NCBI GenBank assembly: GCA_903831455.1
Contig: CAIKXV010000027.1
Location: 1 to 39,207 of the forward strand
DNA length: 39,207 nt
Source: an uncultured Pseudomonadota bacterium
GTDB taxonomy: Bacteria > Pseudomonadota > Gammaproteobacteria > Burkholderiales > CAIKXV01
Reading direction: 5' to 3'
In this document: piece by piece, positions 7,056 through 17,511 of the stretch
How the letters are laid out: the number at the start of each line of letters is the position of its first letter
How positions within the stretch are numbered: the first letter of the stretch is position 1
Notes under the pieces: model-generated
The model's database searches: none
The model's input: the letters and a program-made list of their open reading frames with translations, nothing else
Told to the model about the DNA's origin: nothing
Position numbers and translations under genes: made by a program

Positions 7056-8729
7056 GTGACCGCCGAGCCGCGCACCGACCGCGAGTCGATGCCCTACGAC
7101 CTGGTGATTGTGGGCGCCGGCCCCGCCGGACTTGCCGCCGCCATCCATGCCAAGCAGCGTGCGCTCGCGCTCGGCCACGAGGTGAGCGTCTGCGTGCTGG
7201 AGAAGGGCTCCGAGGTCGGTGCCCATATCCTCTCGGGCGCCGTCATGGATCCGCGTGCCCTGGGCGAACTGCTGCCCGACTGGAAGGCGCAGGGCGCGCC
7301 GCTGACCGTCCCGGTCACCGAGGACCGCTTCCTGTTCCTGGGCGAGCAGCGCCACTGGCAGGTCCCGGCCCCCCTGCTGCCCGAGTGCTTCCGCAACCAC
7401 GGCAACTACGTGATCAGCCTGGCCAACGTCTGCCGCTGGCTGGGCACGCAGGCCGAGGCCCTCGGCGTCGACCTGTTCCCCGGGTTCGCCGCCACCGAGG
7501 TGCTGCACGACGAGGCCGGCGCGGTGCGCGGCGTGGCCACGGGCGACATGGGCATCGCGCGCGACGGCAGTCGCACCGATGCGTTCCAGCCCGGCATGGA
7601 GCTGCACGCGAACTACACCCTGTTCGCCGAGGGCTGTCGTGGCCACCTCGGTCGCCAGCTCGAGGAGCGGTTCGAACTGCGCGAGGGGCGGGATCCGCAG
7701 ACCTACGGGATCGGGCTGAAGGAGCTGTGGCAGGTCGACCCCGCGGTCCACCAGCCGGGACTGGTCGTCCACACCGCCGGCTGGCCACTGGACCGGGATA
7801 CCTACGGCGGTTCCTTCCTGTACCACCTGGACGAAGGCCAGGTGGCCGTGGGCTTCGTGGTCGGCCTGGGTTACCGCAACCCCTACCTCTCGCCGTTCGA
7901 GGAATTCCAGCGCTACAAGACCCACCCGTCGATCCGTCGCTTCCTCGAGGGCGGTCGTCGCGTCGCCTACGGCGCACGGGCGATCGCCGCAGGCGGCCTG
8001 CAGTCGCTGCCGCGCCTGGTCTTCCCCGGCGGCGCCCTGATCGGCTGCGACGCGGGTTTCCTCAACGCATCGCGCATCAAGGGCAGCCACGCGGCCATCA
8101 AGTCCGGCATGCTCGCAGCCGCCGCAGCGGTCGATGCGCTGGCGGCCGGACGCACCCACGACACGCTCGAGGCCTACCCGGAGGCCTTCGCGCGGAGCTG
8201 GCTCCACGAGGAACTGCACCGGGCGCGCAACTTCAAGCCGGCGATGTCCCGCGGCCTGCTCACCGGCACCCTCCTGGTCGGGGTCGACCAGGTCCTGCTG
8301 CGGGGCCGTGCGCCGTGGACGCTGCACCACACGCACGCCGACCATGAAACGCTGGTGCCGCGCGAGCAGGCAACGCCCATCGAGTATCCGAAGCCCGACG
8401 GCGTGGTGAGTTTCGACCGGCTGTCCTCGGTGTTCCTGTCGAACACCAACCATGCCGAGGACCAGCCGGCCCACCTGACGCTGCGTGACCCGGCGGTGCC
8501 GATCGCCGTCAACCTCGCCCGGTACGACGCCCCCGAGCAGCGCTACTGTCCCGCCGGCGTCTACGAGATCGTGGACGCGCCGGCTGCCGACGGCACCCCG
8601 GGACCGCGGCTGCAGATCAACGCCCAGAACTGCGTCCACTGCAAGACCTGCGACATCAAGGACCCGACGCAGAACATCGTCTGGGTGGCGCCCGAGGGCG
8701 GCGGCGGGCCGGTCTACCCGAACATGTAG
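7056..8729 (+). CDS. Electron transfer flavoprotein-ubiquinone oxidoreductase (ETF-QO)
   Basis: A 557-residue membrane-associated flavoprotein that passes electrons from ETF (fatty-acid and amino-acid oxidation) to ubiquinone. The FAD motif VGAGPAGLAAA is at residues 19-29 and is followed by VLEKGSEVGAHILSGAVMDP, typical of the family. The C terminus has the 4Fe-4S ligands: one Cys in QRYCPAGVYE and three in NCVHCKTCDIKDP. It ends with GGGGPVYPNM as usual. Three starts are in frame: GTG 7044, GTG 7056 and ATG 7089. GGAGA at 7046-7050, five bases before GTG 7056, favours the second. No etfAB genes are nearby. The pgi gene follows after 11 bases and may be co-transcribed. Confidence 0.95.
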   Translation: MTAEPRTDRESMPYDLVIVGAGPAGLAAAIHAKQRALALGHEVSVCVLEKGSEVGAHILSGAVMDPRALGELLPDWKAQGAPLTVPVTEDRFLFLGEQRHWQVPAPLLPECFRNHGNYVISLANVCRWLGTQAEALGVDLFPGFAATEVLHDEAGAVRGVATGDMGIARDGSRTDAFQPGMELHANYTLFAEGCRGHLGRQLEERFELREGRDPQTYGIGLKELWQVDPAVHQPGLVVHTAGWPLDRDTYGGSFLYHLDEGQVAVGFVVGLGYRNPYLSPFEEFQRYKTHPSIRRFLEGGRRVAYGARAIAAGGLQSLPRLVFPGGALIGCDAGFLNASRIKGSHAAIKSGMLAAAAAVDALAAGRTHDTLEAYPEAFARSWLHEELHRARNFKPAMSRGLLTGTLLVGVDQVLLRGRAPWTLHHTHADHETLVPREQATPIEYPKPDGVVSFDRLSSVFLSNTNHAEDQPAHLTLRDPAVPIAVNLARYDAPEQRYCPAGVYEIVDAPAADGTPGPRLQINAQNCVHCKTCDIKDPTQNIVWVAPEGGGGPVYPNM

Positions 8730-8740
8730 CTCAGGCTCAC

Positions 8741-10315
8741 GTGACACCGGTGACCGAACGGGAGTCCTGGCGTGCGCTGGGCGCGCATGCAGCGTCGGTG
8801 GCCCCCCGTCACCTGCGCGAGTGGTTCGCCGTGGATCCCGGCCGCACCCGGCGCTACACGCTGGAGGCCGCGGGACTGTTCATCGACTGGTCTCGCCACC
8901 GCATCGACGACCGTGCACTGGAATTGCTGATCGCGCTTTCGGCCGACCGCGACCTGCCGGCCTGGACCGAGCGACTGTTCTCGGGCCATCCGGTCAACGG
9001 GACCGAGCAACGCGCCGCACTGCATGTCGCGCTGCGCGCAGGAGCCGGCGACCCCGGCACGGCAGCGGGGGCGGCCGCGGCGCGGGCCACGCGCATCCTC
9101 GACGGGGTTCGCGAGTTCGCCTCCGGCGTGCGCGAAGGCCGCATCGGCGGCTCGCGCGGGATGGCATTCACCGACGTCGTGAACATCGGGATCGGGGGTT
9201 CGGACCTCGGCCCGGGGATGGTGATCACCGCGTTGCAGGACCGGGACGAGCCGGGCCCACGCGTGCGGATGGTGTCGAACCTCGACCCGGTGGACCTGCG
9301 CGACGCGCTGCGCGGACTCGATCCGGCGCGCACGCTGGTGGTGGTGGGGTCGAAGAGCTTCACCACGCTCGAGACCCTCGCCAACGCGCGCCTCGCCCGC
9401 GACTGGATCGGAGCGAGGCTCGGTCCGCAGGCCATCGCCCGCCATTTCGCCGCCGCCACCGGCAACGCCGCTGCCGCCCGCGAATTCGGCATCGCGCCCG
9501 AGCGCATCTTCGACGTCCCGGAATGGGCCGGGGGGCGCTATTCCCTCTGGTCGGCGATCGGCCTGCCCGCGATGATCGCGATCGGGCCCGAGCGCTTCGA
9601 CCGCCTGCTCGCCGGCGCCCACGCCATGGACAGGCACTTCCTGGAGTCGCCTGCCCATCGCAACCTGCCGGTGATCGTCGCGCTGCTGGGGATCTGGTGC
9701 ACCAACTTCCTCGGTGCGACCTCCCACGCCGTGCTCCCCTACGACCAGCGACTGCGCGACCTGCCTGCCCACCTGCAGCAACTCGAGATGGAGAGCAACG
9801 GCAAGTCGGTCGATCGCGACGGGCAACCCGTCGGCTGCTCGACGGCGCCGGTTGTCTGGGGATCCGCCGGCACCGACGGGCAGCACGCCTATTTCCAGCT
9901 TCTGCACCAGGGCACGGTCCTCGTGCCCAGCGACCTCATCGTGATGCGCGAAACCCCGCCCGGAGACGAATCCGCCCACCGCCTGCTGGTGGCCAACTGC
10001 CTCGCGCAGGCGCAGGTGCTTGCGCTCGGATCCGACGACGACGCGCAGGCGCACCGGCGATGCCTCGGCAACCAGCCCTGCTCGGTGATCGTCGGCGACC
10101 GGCTCGACCCGGAGACCCTCGGCGCGCTCGTGGCGCTCTACGAGCACAAGGTGTTCGTGCAGGCGGTGGTCTGGGGCATCAACCCCTTCGACCAGTGGGG
10201 CGTGGAGCTGGGCAAGACGCTCGCACGCAGCATGGCCGATCGACTGGGCGGGCCGGCCTCGGGCGACGACTCGCCCTTGCTCGAGCGTCTTCGCGGCACG
10301 CGTACGCCGCGCTAA
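8741..10315 (+). CDS. pgi: Glucose-6-phosphate isomerase
   Basis: A 524-residue phosphoglucose isomerase, which interconverts glucose 6-phosphate and fructose 6-phosphate in the cytoplasm. The phosphate-binding stretch NIGIGGSDLGPGMV and the signature EWAGGRYSLWSAIGLPAMIAIG are present. Catalytic residues align with the E. coli enzyme: Glu351 in MESNGK, His382 in GTDGQHAYF and Lys492 in VELGKTLA. The start is GTG at 8741; a second GTG three codons later is an alternative, and neither has a strong Shine-Dalgarno sequence. It follows ETF-QO by 11 bases although the two are not linked in metabolism. Length is slightly below the E. coli protein (549). Confidence 0.96.
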   Translation: MTPVTERESWRALGAHAASVAPRHLREWFAVDPGRTRRYTLEAAGLFIDWSRHRIDDRALELLIALSADRDLPAWTERLFSGHPVNGTEQRAALHVALRAGAGDPGTAAGAAAARATRILDGVREFASGVREGRIGGSRGMAFTDVVNIGIGGSDLGPGMVITALQDRDEPGPRVRMVSNLDPVDLRDALRGLDPARTLVVVGSKSFTTLETLANARLARDWIGARLGPQAIARHFAAATGNAAAAREFGIAPERIFDVPEWAGGRYSLWSAIGLPAMIAIGPERFDRLLAGAHAMDRHFLESPAHRNLPVIVALLGIWCTNFLGATSHAVLPYDQRLRDLPAHLQQLEMESNGKSVDRDGQPVGCSTAPVVWGSAGTDGQHAYFQLLHQGTVLVPSDLIVMRETPPGDESAHRLLVANCLAQAQVLALGSDDDAQAHRRCLGNQPCSVIVGDRLDPETLGALVALYEHKVFVQAVVWGINPFDQWGVELGKTLARSMADRLGGPASGDDSPLLERLRGTRTPR

Positions 10316-10334
10316 AGTGGCGGGCCACCGGGTC

Positions 10335-10340
10335 GATAAT
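10335..10340 (+). promoter_or_regulatory. Possible -10 box for the HD-GYP/histidine kinase operon
   Basis: GATAAT, 5 of 6 to the sigma70 -10 box, occurs in the 122-base gap after pgi, 97 bases before the response-regulator ATG. The context CGATAATCCG resembles the CGATAATCGC before the SDR gene. No clear -35 box is visible, so this is a weak call. Confidence 0.3.
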
Positions 10341-10437
10341 CCGTGATCGGGCCCGATACAACCGTCGCGGCAGGCCTGATCGAGCCGCTCCCTCCCGCCG
10401 ACCTTTCCGCCGATCCTCCCGCGAGCCAGAGTCCCCG

Positions 10438-11550
10438 ATGCCGATGCAGGTGCTGGTCGTCGACGATGTCGAACTCAACCTCACGCTGATGAGGCACATG
10501 GTGGGGCGCCTGCCCGATTGCGAGCCGGTGCTGTTCGACAGTTCCGAGGCCGCGCTGCGCTGGTGCGAGCACGCCGACCCCGATCTGGCGATCATCGACT
10601 ACATGATGCCGGCGCCCGACGGCATCGAGTTCGCCCGGCGATTCCGCGCACTGCGGGGCAAGGCCGAGACCCCCCTGCTGATGGTGACGGCCAACACCGA
10701 CCTCGAGGTTCGCTACGCCGCCCTGCAGGCCGGCTTCAACGACTTCCTCACCAAGCCGGTCGATCGCACCGAGCTTCTTGCGCGCGCGACCAACATGCTC
10801 AGGCTGCGCAGCGCCCAGAAAGCGCTGTCCGACCGCGCCCGGGGCCTGGAGACCGAAGTGCGCAAGGCCACCGCGGAGATCGCGGCTCGCGAACTGGAGA
10901 CCGTCGTGCGGCTCGCCCGCGCCGCCGAATTCCGGGATCCGGAGACCGGCGCGCACATCCAGCGCATGGCCCACTACTCGCGCCTGATCGCGCGCGAGAT
11001 CGGCCTGCCGGTGCACGAGCAGGACATCGTGCTGCTGGCCGCCCCGCTGCACGACGTCGGCAAGCTGGGCACGCCGGATCGCATCCTGCTCAAGTCGGGC
11101 AGGCTCGATCCCGACGAGTGGGAGATCATGAAGCAGCACGCGGTGATCGGCTACGAGATCCTGCGCGAGAGCGCATCGCCGTCGATCCGCGCAGGAGCGA
11201 TCATCGCGTGGACGCACCACGAGCGCTTCGATGGCAGCGGCTACCCGCGCGGCCTCGCCGGGGAGGACATCCCGCTGTACGGGCGGATCGTCGCGATCGC
11301 CGATGTGTTCGACGCCCTCACGTCCGAGCGTCCGTACAAGGAGCGCTGGAGCGTCGATCGGGCCTTCGCCCACCTTCGCACCGAGTCCGGGCAGCACTTC
11401 GACCCCGCGCTGCTCGCCGCGTTCGATCGGGCCCGCACCGACATCCTCGAGGTGATGGCGCGCTTCCGGGACGAAGCCGGCGCCTCGCCTGCACTGCAGC
11501 CCGACCTCCCGCTGGACCTGCCGGGCGGCTCTCCCGGCCCTGTCGGCTGA
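10438..11550 (+). CDS. Two-component response regulator with HD-GYP c-di-GMP phosphodiesterase output domain
   Basis: A 370-residue cytoplasmic regulator. Residues 3-122 form a receiver domain: acidic pair Asp9-Asp10, phosphoacceptor Asp54 in LAIIDYMMP, and Lys106 in FLTKPVD. A helical linker (about 123-160) follows. Residues 160-345 form an HD-GYP domain with His205-Asp206 in LHDVGKLG and the full HHERFDGSGYP motif at 260-270, so cyclic-di-GMP hydrolysis is expected. The open frame continues far upstream inside pgi, but the ATG at 10438 is where receiver homology begins. The histidine kinase gene starts 7 bases after its stop, so the kinase is the probable partner. The likely output is control of the sessile/motile switch, by inference. 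Confidence 0.93.
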   Translation: MPMQVLVVDDVELNLTLMRHMVGRLPDCEPVLFDSSEAALRWCEHADPDLAIIDYMMPAPDGIEFARRFRALRGKAETPLLMVTANTDLEVRYAALQAGFNDFLTKPVDRTELLARATNMLRLRSAQKALSDRARGLETEVRKATAEIAARELETVVRLARAAEFRDPETGAHIQRMAHYSRLIAREIGLPVHEQDIVLLAAPLHDVGKLGTPDRILLKSGRLDPDEWEIMKQHAVIGYEILRESASPSIRAGAIIAWTHHERFDGSGYPRGLAGEDIPLYGRIVAIADVFDALTSERPYKERWSVDRAFAHLRTESGQHFDPALLAAFDRARTDILEVMARFRDEAGASPALQPDLPLDLPGGSPGPVG

Positions 11551-11557
11551 GCGAACG

Positions 11558-14500
11558 ATGGCCACGCCGGATTCCGACGACAACCCTGCGCCCGAGTTGC
11601 CGGACTCGCGCGAGGGGATCGCGCTCGGGCTCATCCTCGGTGCCGCGGTGGCAGTCGCCATCGCGCTGGCCGTGGCACTGGCCTTCCACATCCAGATCGG
11701 CCCCAGCGGGGAGGACGAGATCCGTCCGGCCGGGCGCCTGCTCGCCGCCGCGACCGCCGCCGCGATCGGCCTGCTCGCCTGGATCGCGATCTGGCTCACC
11801 CTGCGCCCTGCGCTCTCGGCGTTGCGCGAAGCGGCCACCTTCGCGCTGCAGATCGATGGCTCGGGACGCGAACTGAACCTCGTCAGCCGCGTGCGCGAGG
11901 TACGCGAACTGGCGCTCGCGCTCAATGCCGCCTCGCTGCGGCTCGCGGGGGAGCAGCGGCGAGCCGAAACCAACGAGCGCGAGCTTCGCGCGCTCACCAG
12001 CAACCTGCCTGGCGTGGTCTACCGGTGCCGAGCAGACGGAAGCTGGACGATGGAACACCTCTCGCCCGACTTCGAACGGCTCACCGGTTTCTCGGCGGAC
12101 GAAATCGTCGCAGACCGCGTATTCAGTTATCGCGACATCATGCACCCGGAGGATGTCGACAAGGCCCTGCCGCTGGTGACCTCGGCGATCGCCCAGAGGC
12201 GTCCGTTCGCCGCCCAGTACCGGCTGCGAGCGCGCGATGGCTCCACCCGCTGGGTGCTCGACAAGGGACAGGCGGTCTTCGACGAGCAGGGCACCCCGCT
12301 CTACCTCACCGGCGTGATCATCAACGACACCGCCCGCCGCATCGCGATGGCCGAACTCGCGCGCAGCGAAGTCAAGCATCGTCGGCTGCTGGAGAACCTG
12401 TCCGAAGTCGTCTGGCAGGCGGACCTCGACGCGCGGCTGATCTTCGTGAACCGCGCCTGGAGACAGGTCACCGGAACCGCGCCCGAGCACGTCGCGCGCA
12501 GCCGCCTGTTCGAGCACCTCGCTCCCGAGGATCGCGCGGTCGCCGAGCTCGCGTGGAGCCGGCTGCTCGCCGGCGAGGAGACTTCGGTGCACTGGAAGGC
12601 TCGGGTACTCACCGCCTCCGGCGACACGCGCTGGGCGGAATTCACCGCCAGCCTGATCGCCGGGTCCGACGGGTTGCCGTCCGGCGTGACCGGCCTGCTC
12701 ACCGACATCCACGAGCGCATGCTGCTCGATGCACGGATCCGCGAGGGCGAGGAGCGACTGCAACTCGCCGTGCAGAGCACGCGCCTGGGCCTGTGGGACT
12801 GGGACATCTCCAGCGGCCGGGTGCACTTCAACGAGTACTGCGGTTCGATGCTGGGCTATGGGGCGGGAGAGCTCTCGCCCGGCATCACGACCCTGCGCTC
12901 GCTGGTTCACCCGGAGGATCGGGCCGCGATGGACGCGGCGCTGGCCGCACACCTCGCCCGGGCCGACAGCCCCTATGCCCTCGAGTGCAGGATGCGGGCG
13001 AAGAGCGGCCATTGGCGCTGGATCCTGTCGCAGGGCCAGGTCGTGAGCCGCGATGAAGGCGGTCGCGCGCTGCGCATGATCGGCACGCACCTCGACATCA
13101 CGGAACGGCACGAGACCGAAGCACACGCCCGCCAGCTCGCCCAGGTCGTGGACCAGGCCTCCGACGCGATCCTGGTCACCGACCTCAACGGGCGCCTGAT
13201 TGCCTGGAACCGGGGGGCGGAGCTGCTCTACGGATACAGCGCGACCGAAGCCCTCGGCTGCAACCCGCGCGAACTGCTGGGCGTGGATGCGGAGGGCGTC
13301 GATCGCGGCGAACGGCTCGCCGTCGCAGGCCGCCGCCGTCGGGACGGCAGTCGGGTCGACGTGGAGGAGTCGACCTCGCCGCTGTTCGACGCCTCGGGGC
13401 GGCTGGTCGGGGAGATCCGCGTCGCGCGCGACATCTCCGAGCGCCTTCGCGTCCAGGCCGAACTGCAGCGCGCAAAGGACGAGGCCGAGGCGGCCGACCG
13501 GGCCAAGACCGAGTTCCTCGCCAACGTCAGCCACGAGATCCGCACGCCGATGAACGGGATCATCGGCATGACCGAGCTCGCGCTCGACACCCGGCTCGAC
13601 GCCGAACAGCGCGACTACCTGCAGACGGTGCGCCGCTCCGCGGAGAACCTGCTGCAGGTCATCAACGACATCCTCGACTACTCCAAGATCGACGCCGGTC
13701 GCATGTCGATCGAGCAGGTCGGATTCTCGCTCCGCCAGGTGCTCTCCGATGCGGTGAATTCGGTCAGCGTGCACGCGCGCGAGAAATCCCTTCGGCTCAT
13801 CCTCGACGTGCAGCCGGGTCTTCCCGATGCGCTGCTCGGCGACCCCCTGCGCATCCACCAGATCCTGCTGAACCTGCTCGGCAACGCGGTCAAGTTCACC
13901 GAGCGAGGCGAAGTGGTGCTTCGTGCCGAGCGCACCGGCGAGACTTCCGGCGTAGGGCTGCGCCTGTCGGTGCGAGACACCGGGATCGGCATCGCACCGG
14001 AGAAGCTGCGACTGATCTTCGAACCCTTCTCCCAGGCGGACGCATCGACCACCCGGCGCTACGGCGGCACCGGCCTGGGACTGTCGATCACCCGCCAGCT
14101 GGCCGCCCTGATGGGGGGACAGCTCTCCGTGCAGAGCGCGCCCGGGCGGGGCAGTACCTTCGCCCTGACCGTCCTGCTGCAGGCCGATCCGTCCGCCCCC
14201 CTGCCCGAGCCGGCGCGCAGCGCGGGCGTGGCCCGCGACCTGCGGGTACTGCTGGTCGATCCGAACGACAGCAGCCGCGAGGCATTCGTCCACCTCCTCG
14301 GGCACTGGGGCGCACGGGTCGAGGCCTTCGCGTTGCCTGAGCAGGCACGGGCCGTGGTGCCGGACCCCGCGGCGGTGGAACAGCGCTACGACCTCGCGAT
14401 CGTCCAGGTTCCCCGTACGGAGCGCTCGGAGGTGGACGCCCTGTCCGCGTGGCTGGGCGATCGACTGGAACGCGTGCTGATCGCCGCGCCGAGCGCGCCC

Positions 14501-15457
14501 CGCGGCAGCGACCTGTTCTGGGCCGGCCTGCATGCGCGAGCCGTGCTGGCGCCACCGGTGACGGCCTCCGACCTGTACAACGCGATCGCGGGCCTCCTGG
14601 CGCCCCTGCCCGGGCACCGGGCACCTGCGGGCGCGCCATCCGTCGCCCTCGACGAGGCGAGCGATGCGGGCAGGCGATCGCTCAAGGTCCTGGTGGCCGA
14701 GGACAACCCGGTGAACCAGCAACTCGCCACGACGCTGCTCGAGAAGGCCGGGCACCAGGTCAGCGTCGTCGGCGACGGCGCCGAGGCCGTGCAGGCGTGG
14801 GCGGGCGGACACTTCGACCTGATCCTGATGGACCTCCAGATGCCCCACCTCGGGGGCCTGGAGGCCACCGCCATGATTCGCGAGGCCGAACAGGCCCGTG
14901 GACCGGGCCATCGCCGCACGCCGATCGTCGCCCTGACCGCGCACGCGATGCCCGGGGACGAGCAGCGCTGCCTCGATGCAGGGATGGACGGCTACCTCCC
15001 CAAGCCGCTGCGCCGGGAGCGGCTGGCCGCGATGCTGTCGCTGGCCGACGGCGGATCCGCCCCGGCAGGCGTGACGACGGCCGCCGGGGAACCCGCGCGG
15101 CGCACCCAGCCATCGATCGACCGGACGGCCTTGCTCGAGAGCCTCGGCAACGATCCGGTCGCGTACTCGGAACTGCGCGAAGTGTTCCTCGCCTCGATGC
15201 CGAAACTGCGCATCGACCTGGCCGACGCGATGCAGCGCGCGGACTGCACCGCTCTCGCCCGCGGCGCGCACGCGCTGCGCGGGGCGCTGGCGACCTTCCA
15301 TGCCCAGCCCGGCGCGGAGTTGCTGTCGAGGCTCGAGGCCGCCGCGAGCCGGGGCGACCTCGACGCCGCGACCGCCCTCCTGCCCAGGGCCGAACGGGAG
15401 ATCGCCGCGGTCGTGGCAACGCTCGAGCAGGACTCGGCCACCGCCAATCCGGCCTGA
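11558..15457 (+). CDS. Membrane hybrid sensor histidine kinase: four PAS domains, HisKA, ATPase, two receivers, HPt
   Basis: A 1299-residue sensor. Two membrane helices lie at about 21-45 and 61-82 with only a short periplasmic loop, so sensing is probably by the cytoplasmic PAS domains (about 142-262, 270-388, 398-517 and 523-630). The kinase core follows: His659 in [13 protein letters not shown] box Asn776, G boxes DTGIGIAPE (807-815) and GGTGLGLS (836-843). The first receiver (about 895-1015) lacks the phosphoacceptor (Gln950) and the conserved Lys (Pro there). The second (1042-1160) is intact, with Asp1092 and Lys1149. The C-terminal HPt carries His1238 in [10 protein letters not shown] His-Asp-His-Asp relay to the HD-GYP regulator next to it is likely. 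The PAS ligands are unknown. Confidence 0.93.
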   Translation: MATPDSDDNPAPELPDSREGIALGLILGAAVAVAIALAVALAFHIQIGPSGEDEIRPAGRLLAAATAAAIGLLAWIAIWLTLRPALSALREAATFALQIDGSGRELNLVSRVREVRELALALNAASLRLAGEQRRAETNERELRALTSNLPGVVYRCRADGSWTMEHLSPDFERLTGFSADEIVADRVFSYRDIMHPEDVDKALPLVTSAIAQRRPFAAQYRLRARDGSTRWVLDKGQAVFDEQGTPLYLTGVIINDTARRIAMAELARSEVKHRRLLENLSEVVWQADLDARLIFVNRAWRQVTGTAPEHVARSRLFEHLAPEDRAVAELAWSRLLAGEETSVHWKARVLTASGDTRWAEFTASLIAGSDGLPSGVTGLLTDIHERMLLDARIREGEERLQLAVQSTRLGLWDWDISSGRVHFNEYCGSMLGYGAGELSPGITTLRSLVHPEDRAAMDAALAAHLARADSPYALECRMRAKSGHWRWILSQGQVVSRDEGGRALRMIGTHLDITERHETEAHARQLAQVVDQASDAILVTDLNGRLIAWNRGAELLYGYSATEALGCNPRELLGVDAEGVDRGERLAVAGRRRRDGSRVDVEESTSPLFDASGRLVGEIRVARDISERLRVQAELQRAKDEAEAADRAKTEFLANVSHEIRTPMNGIIGMTELALDTRLDAEQRDYLQTVRRSAENLLQVINDILDYSKIDAGRMSIEQVGFSLRQVLSDAVNSVSVHAREKSLRLILDVQPGLPDALLGDPLRIHQILLNLLGNAVKFTERGEVVLRAERTGETSGVGLRLSVRDTGIGIAPEKLRLIFEPFSQADASTTRRYGGTGLGLSITRQLAALMGGQLSVQSAPGRGSTFALTVLLQADPSAPLPEPARSAGVARDLRVLLVDPNDSSREAFVHLLGHWGARVEAFALPEQARAVVPDPAAVEQRYDLAIVQVPRTERSEVDALSAWLGDRLERVLIAAPSAPRGSDLFWAGLHARAVLAPPVTASDLYNAIAGLLAPLPGHRAPAGAPSVALDEASDAGRRSLKVLVAEDNPVNQQLATTLLEKAGHQVSVVGDGAEAVQAWAGGHFDLILMDLQMPHLGGLEATAMIREAEQARGPGHRRTPIVALTAHAMPGDEQRCLDAGMDGYLPKPLRRERLAAMLSLADGGSAPAGVTTAAGEPARRTQPSIDRTALLESLGNDPVAYSELREVFLASMPKLRIDLADAMQRADCTALARGAHALRGALATFHAQPGAELLSRLEAAASRGDLDAATALLPRAEREIAAVVATLEQDSATANPA

Positions 15458-15490
15458 CCCCCGGGGCCTGCCGCCAGCGGCCCTACCCTC

Positions 15491-15507
15491 GCCGCAGGAC
15501 CTGCGGC
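15491..15507. terminator. Palindrome between convergent histidine kinase and orn genes
   Basis: GCCGCAGG-A-CCTGCGGC is a perfect 17-base palindrome in the 49-base gap, touching the orn stop codon. As RNA it gives at least a 6-bp GC stem on either strand. It has no U tract. A bidirectional terminator is a reasonable reading from its place between converging genes. Confidence 0.4.
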
Positions 15508-16052
15508 TAGCCGCGCAGGAAATGTTCCCGGTAGTGGCGAAGTTCCGCGATCGACTCCTCGATGTCGGCCAGTGCTTCGTGCCGCTGCTGCTTGACCACG
15601 CCCGCGAGAACATCGGGACGCCAGCGGCGCGCGAGTTCCTTGAGCGTGCTCACGTCGAGGTTGCGGTAGTGGAAATGGCGCTCGAGCCGGGGCATCCAGC
15701 GCGCCATGAAGCGGCGATCCTGGCAGACCGAGTTGCCGCACATCGGAGACGCCCGCTGCGGCACGTGTTCGGCAAGGAAGGCCAGCAGCTGCGCTTCGAC
15801 CGCGGCTTCATCCAGCGTCGACGCCCGCACGCGAGCGGTGAGTCCCGAGCGCCCGTGGGTACCGGTGTTCCACGCGTCCATCGCGTCCAGCACCGCGTCG
15901 GCCTGGTGCACCACCAGCACCGGTGCCTGCGCGACCGTGCGCAACTGGCTGTCGGTGACGACGAGCGCGACCTCGATGATGCGGTCTCGATCCGGGTCGA
16001 GCCCGGTCATTTCCATGTCGACCCAGATGAGGTTGTCGGCGCTGGCTGGCAT
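15507..16052 (-). CDS. orn: Oligoribonuclease
   Basis: A 181-residue 3'-5' exoribonuclease of the DEDDh class, exactly the usual length. It degrades dinucleotides, including pGpG from c-di-GMP breakdown. Visible active-site residues are Asp12 and Glu14 in [10 protein letters not shown], the Asp in SVCQDRRFM, and His158 and Asp163 in [11 protein letters not shown]. The open frame extends 75 codons upstream, but the ATG at 16050-16052 ([18 protein letters not shown]) gives the family N terminus. It is divergent from the M48 protease gene. Its neighbourhood with M48 protease, phhB and rsgA is a common betaproteobacterial arrangement. HD-GYP enzymes make pGpG, so Orn could finish the work of the nearby regulator; that is a general link, not one proved by position. 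Confidence 0.96.
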   Translation of the reverse strand: MPASADNLIWVDMEMTGLDPDRDRIIEVALVVTDSQLRTVAQAPVLVVHQADAVLDAMDAWNTGTHGRSGLTARVRASTLDEAAVEAQLLAFLAEHVPQRASPMCGNSVCQDRRFMARWMPRLERHFHYRNLDVSTLKELARRWRPDVLAGVVKQQRHEALADIEESIAELRHYREHFLRG

Positions 16053-16190
16053 GCTGTCGTCCACGGGGGGAAAAACCGATGTGCCGATGGATCGCGAGTC
16101 GACCGGCCTGCGCCTTCGCGCCTTCGTGCATTCGCGCAGCGTCCGGGCGGGGGCCCGCGGGCAGCCGCCGGGCCGCCATTCGGCGCGAAC

Positions 16191-16205
16191 GATTGTGGCA
16201 CAGTC
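16191..16205. promoter_or_regulatory. Palindrome in the orn/M48 divergent spacer
   Basis: GATTGTG-G-CACAGTC is an inverted repeat with 6 of 7 matching positions, about 65 bases before the M48 protease ATG and about 140 before orn. It has the size of a small regulator site, but I recognise no specific family. It may be chance. Confidence 0.2.
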
Positions 16206-16271
16206 GGAGGGGCGGTCGGCGGCGGCCGCGCCGATCCGTCCATCTCCCGCCTTGATCGTCCCGACTGCCCC

Positions 16272-17510
16272 ATGCACCCCTTCACCCTGGTGTTCCTCCT
16301 GGCGCTAGCCGTCGCCACCGCGACCCGCGTGTGGCTGAAGCGCCGCCAGATGCAGCACGTGCTCGCCCACCGCGACCGCGTGCCTCCCGCGTTCGCGGCG
16401 ACGATCCCGATCGACAGCCACCGGACGGCCGCCGACTACGCAGTGGCCAAGGGTCGAGTCGACCTCGTCGACATCCCGTTCGATGCGGCCGTCACGCTCG
16501 CGCTCACCCTCGGTGGCGGCCTTGCGCTGGTCGATGCGCTGGTGCGTCGCTGGGTCGAGGGCGGGCTGCTGCACGGCGTGCTGCTGGTCGCCTGCGTGGT
16601 GACGCTGACCAGCGCACTGTCGCTGCCGGCCTCGCTGTGGCGCACCTTCGTGATCGAGCAGCGCTTCGGCTTCAACCGGGTCACGCCCCGCATGTTCGTC
16701 GCCGACCTGCTGCGCTCGACGCTGGTGGGTTGCCTGCTCGGCCTGCCGCTGCTCGCGGCCGTGCTCTGGCTGATGGAGGCGATGGGACCGTCCTGGTGGC
16801 TGTACGCGTGGGCGGTCTGGGTGGCCTTCAACCTGCTGGTCCTCGCGGTCTATCCGACGCTGATCGCTCCCCTCTTCAACCGGTTCACCCCCCTGACCGA
16901 CCCCGCCCTCGAGGCCCGTGTCAAGGCGCTGCTCGAGCGCTGCGGCTTCGAGGCGCGCGGCCTGTACGTGATGGACGGGAGCCGTCGCAGCAGCCACGGC
17001 AACGCCTACTTCACCGGCATGGGCCGCGGCAAGCGCATCGTGTTCTTCGACACCCTGCTCGAGCGCCTGAGCCCGGATGAAATCGAGGCCGTGCTGGCCC
17101 ACGAGCTCGGGCACTTCCGCCTGCGCCACGTGGCCAAGCGGATCGCCTGGACCTTCGGGGCGAGCTTCGTGTTCCTCGCCGCGCTTGCGTGGCTGGAATC
17201 GCAACCCGGGTTCCAGCCCGCCCTCGGCGTGCCCCACGCCTCGACCGCCATGGCGCTGGTCCTGTTCTTCCTGGTCCTCCCGCACTTCACCTTCCTGCTG
17301 CAACCGCTGGCCTCCGCCTACTCGCGCCGCCACGAGTTCGAGGCCGACCGCTACGCGGCCGGCCACGCTCGCGGCGGCGATCTCGCGCAGGCCCTGGTCA
17401 AGCTCTACAAGGACAACGCCGCCACGCTCACGCCCGACCCGCTGCACTCGCTGTTCTACGATTCGCACCCGCCCGCGGCGGTGCGCATCGCGCGTCTCGA
17501 GGGCGCCTGA
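16272..17510 (+). CDS. M48 family membrane zinc metalloprotease (Ste24/CAAX protease-like)
   Basis: A 412-residue integral membrane protease. The zinc motif HELGH is at 277-281 and the third ligand is Glu355 in [12 protein letters not shown]. Several hydrophobic helices surround it (about 4-18, 72-90, 101-122, 147-170, 176-198, 294-308, 325-345). The [14 protein letters not shown] and [13 protein letters not shown] motifs are typical of the bacterial Ste24-like group, which is placed in the inner membrane and linked to protein quality control; its substrates are mostly unknown. The ATG at 16272 begins directly with a membrane segment. The phhB ATG follows with one base between the genes, so the two are coupled. 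Confidence 0.93.
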   Translation: MHPFTLVFLLALAVATATRVWLKRRQMQHVLAHRDRVPPAFAATIPIDSHRTAADYAVAKGRVDLVDIPFDAAVTLALTLGGGLALVDALVRRWVEGGLLHGVLLVACVVTLTSALSLPASLWRTFVIEQRFGFNRVTPRMFVADLLRSTLVGCLLGLPLLAAVLWLMEAMGPSWWLYAWAVWVAFNLLVLAVYPTLIAPLFNRFTPLTDPALEARVKALLERCGFEARGLYVMDGSRRSSHGNAYFTGMGRGKRIVFFDTLLERLSPDEIEAVLAHELGHFRLRHVAKRIAWTFGASFVFLAALAWLESQPGFQPALGVPHASTAMALVLFFLVLPHFTFLLQPLASAYSRRHEFEADRYAAGHARGGDLAQALVKLYKDNAATLTPDPLHSLFYDSHPPAAVRIARLEGA

Positions 17511-17511
17511 G

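Noticed and set aside
8485-10437. Upstream extension of the HD-GYP regulator frame through pgi
   Set aside because: The extension is an out-of-frame shadow of ETF-QO and pgi; receiver similarity begins at the ATG at 10438.
11318-15613. Very long minus-strand open frame (1431 codons) opposite the histidine kinase
   Set aside because: It is antisense to a gene with complete PAS, HisKA, ATPase, receiver and HPt motifs. Its translation has no domain and the composition expected from the third codon positions of GC-rich DNA.
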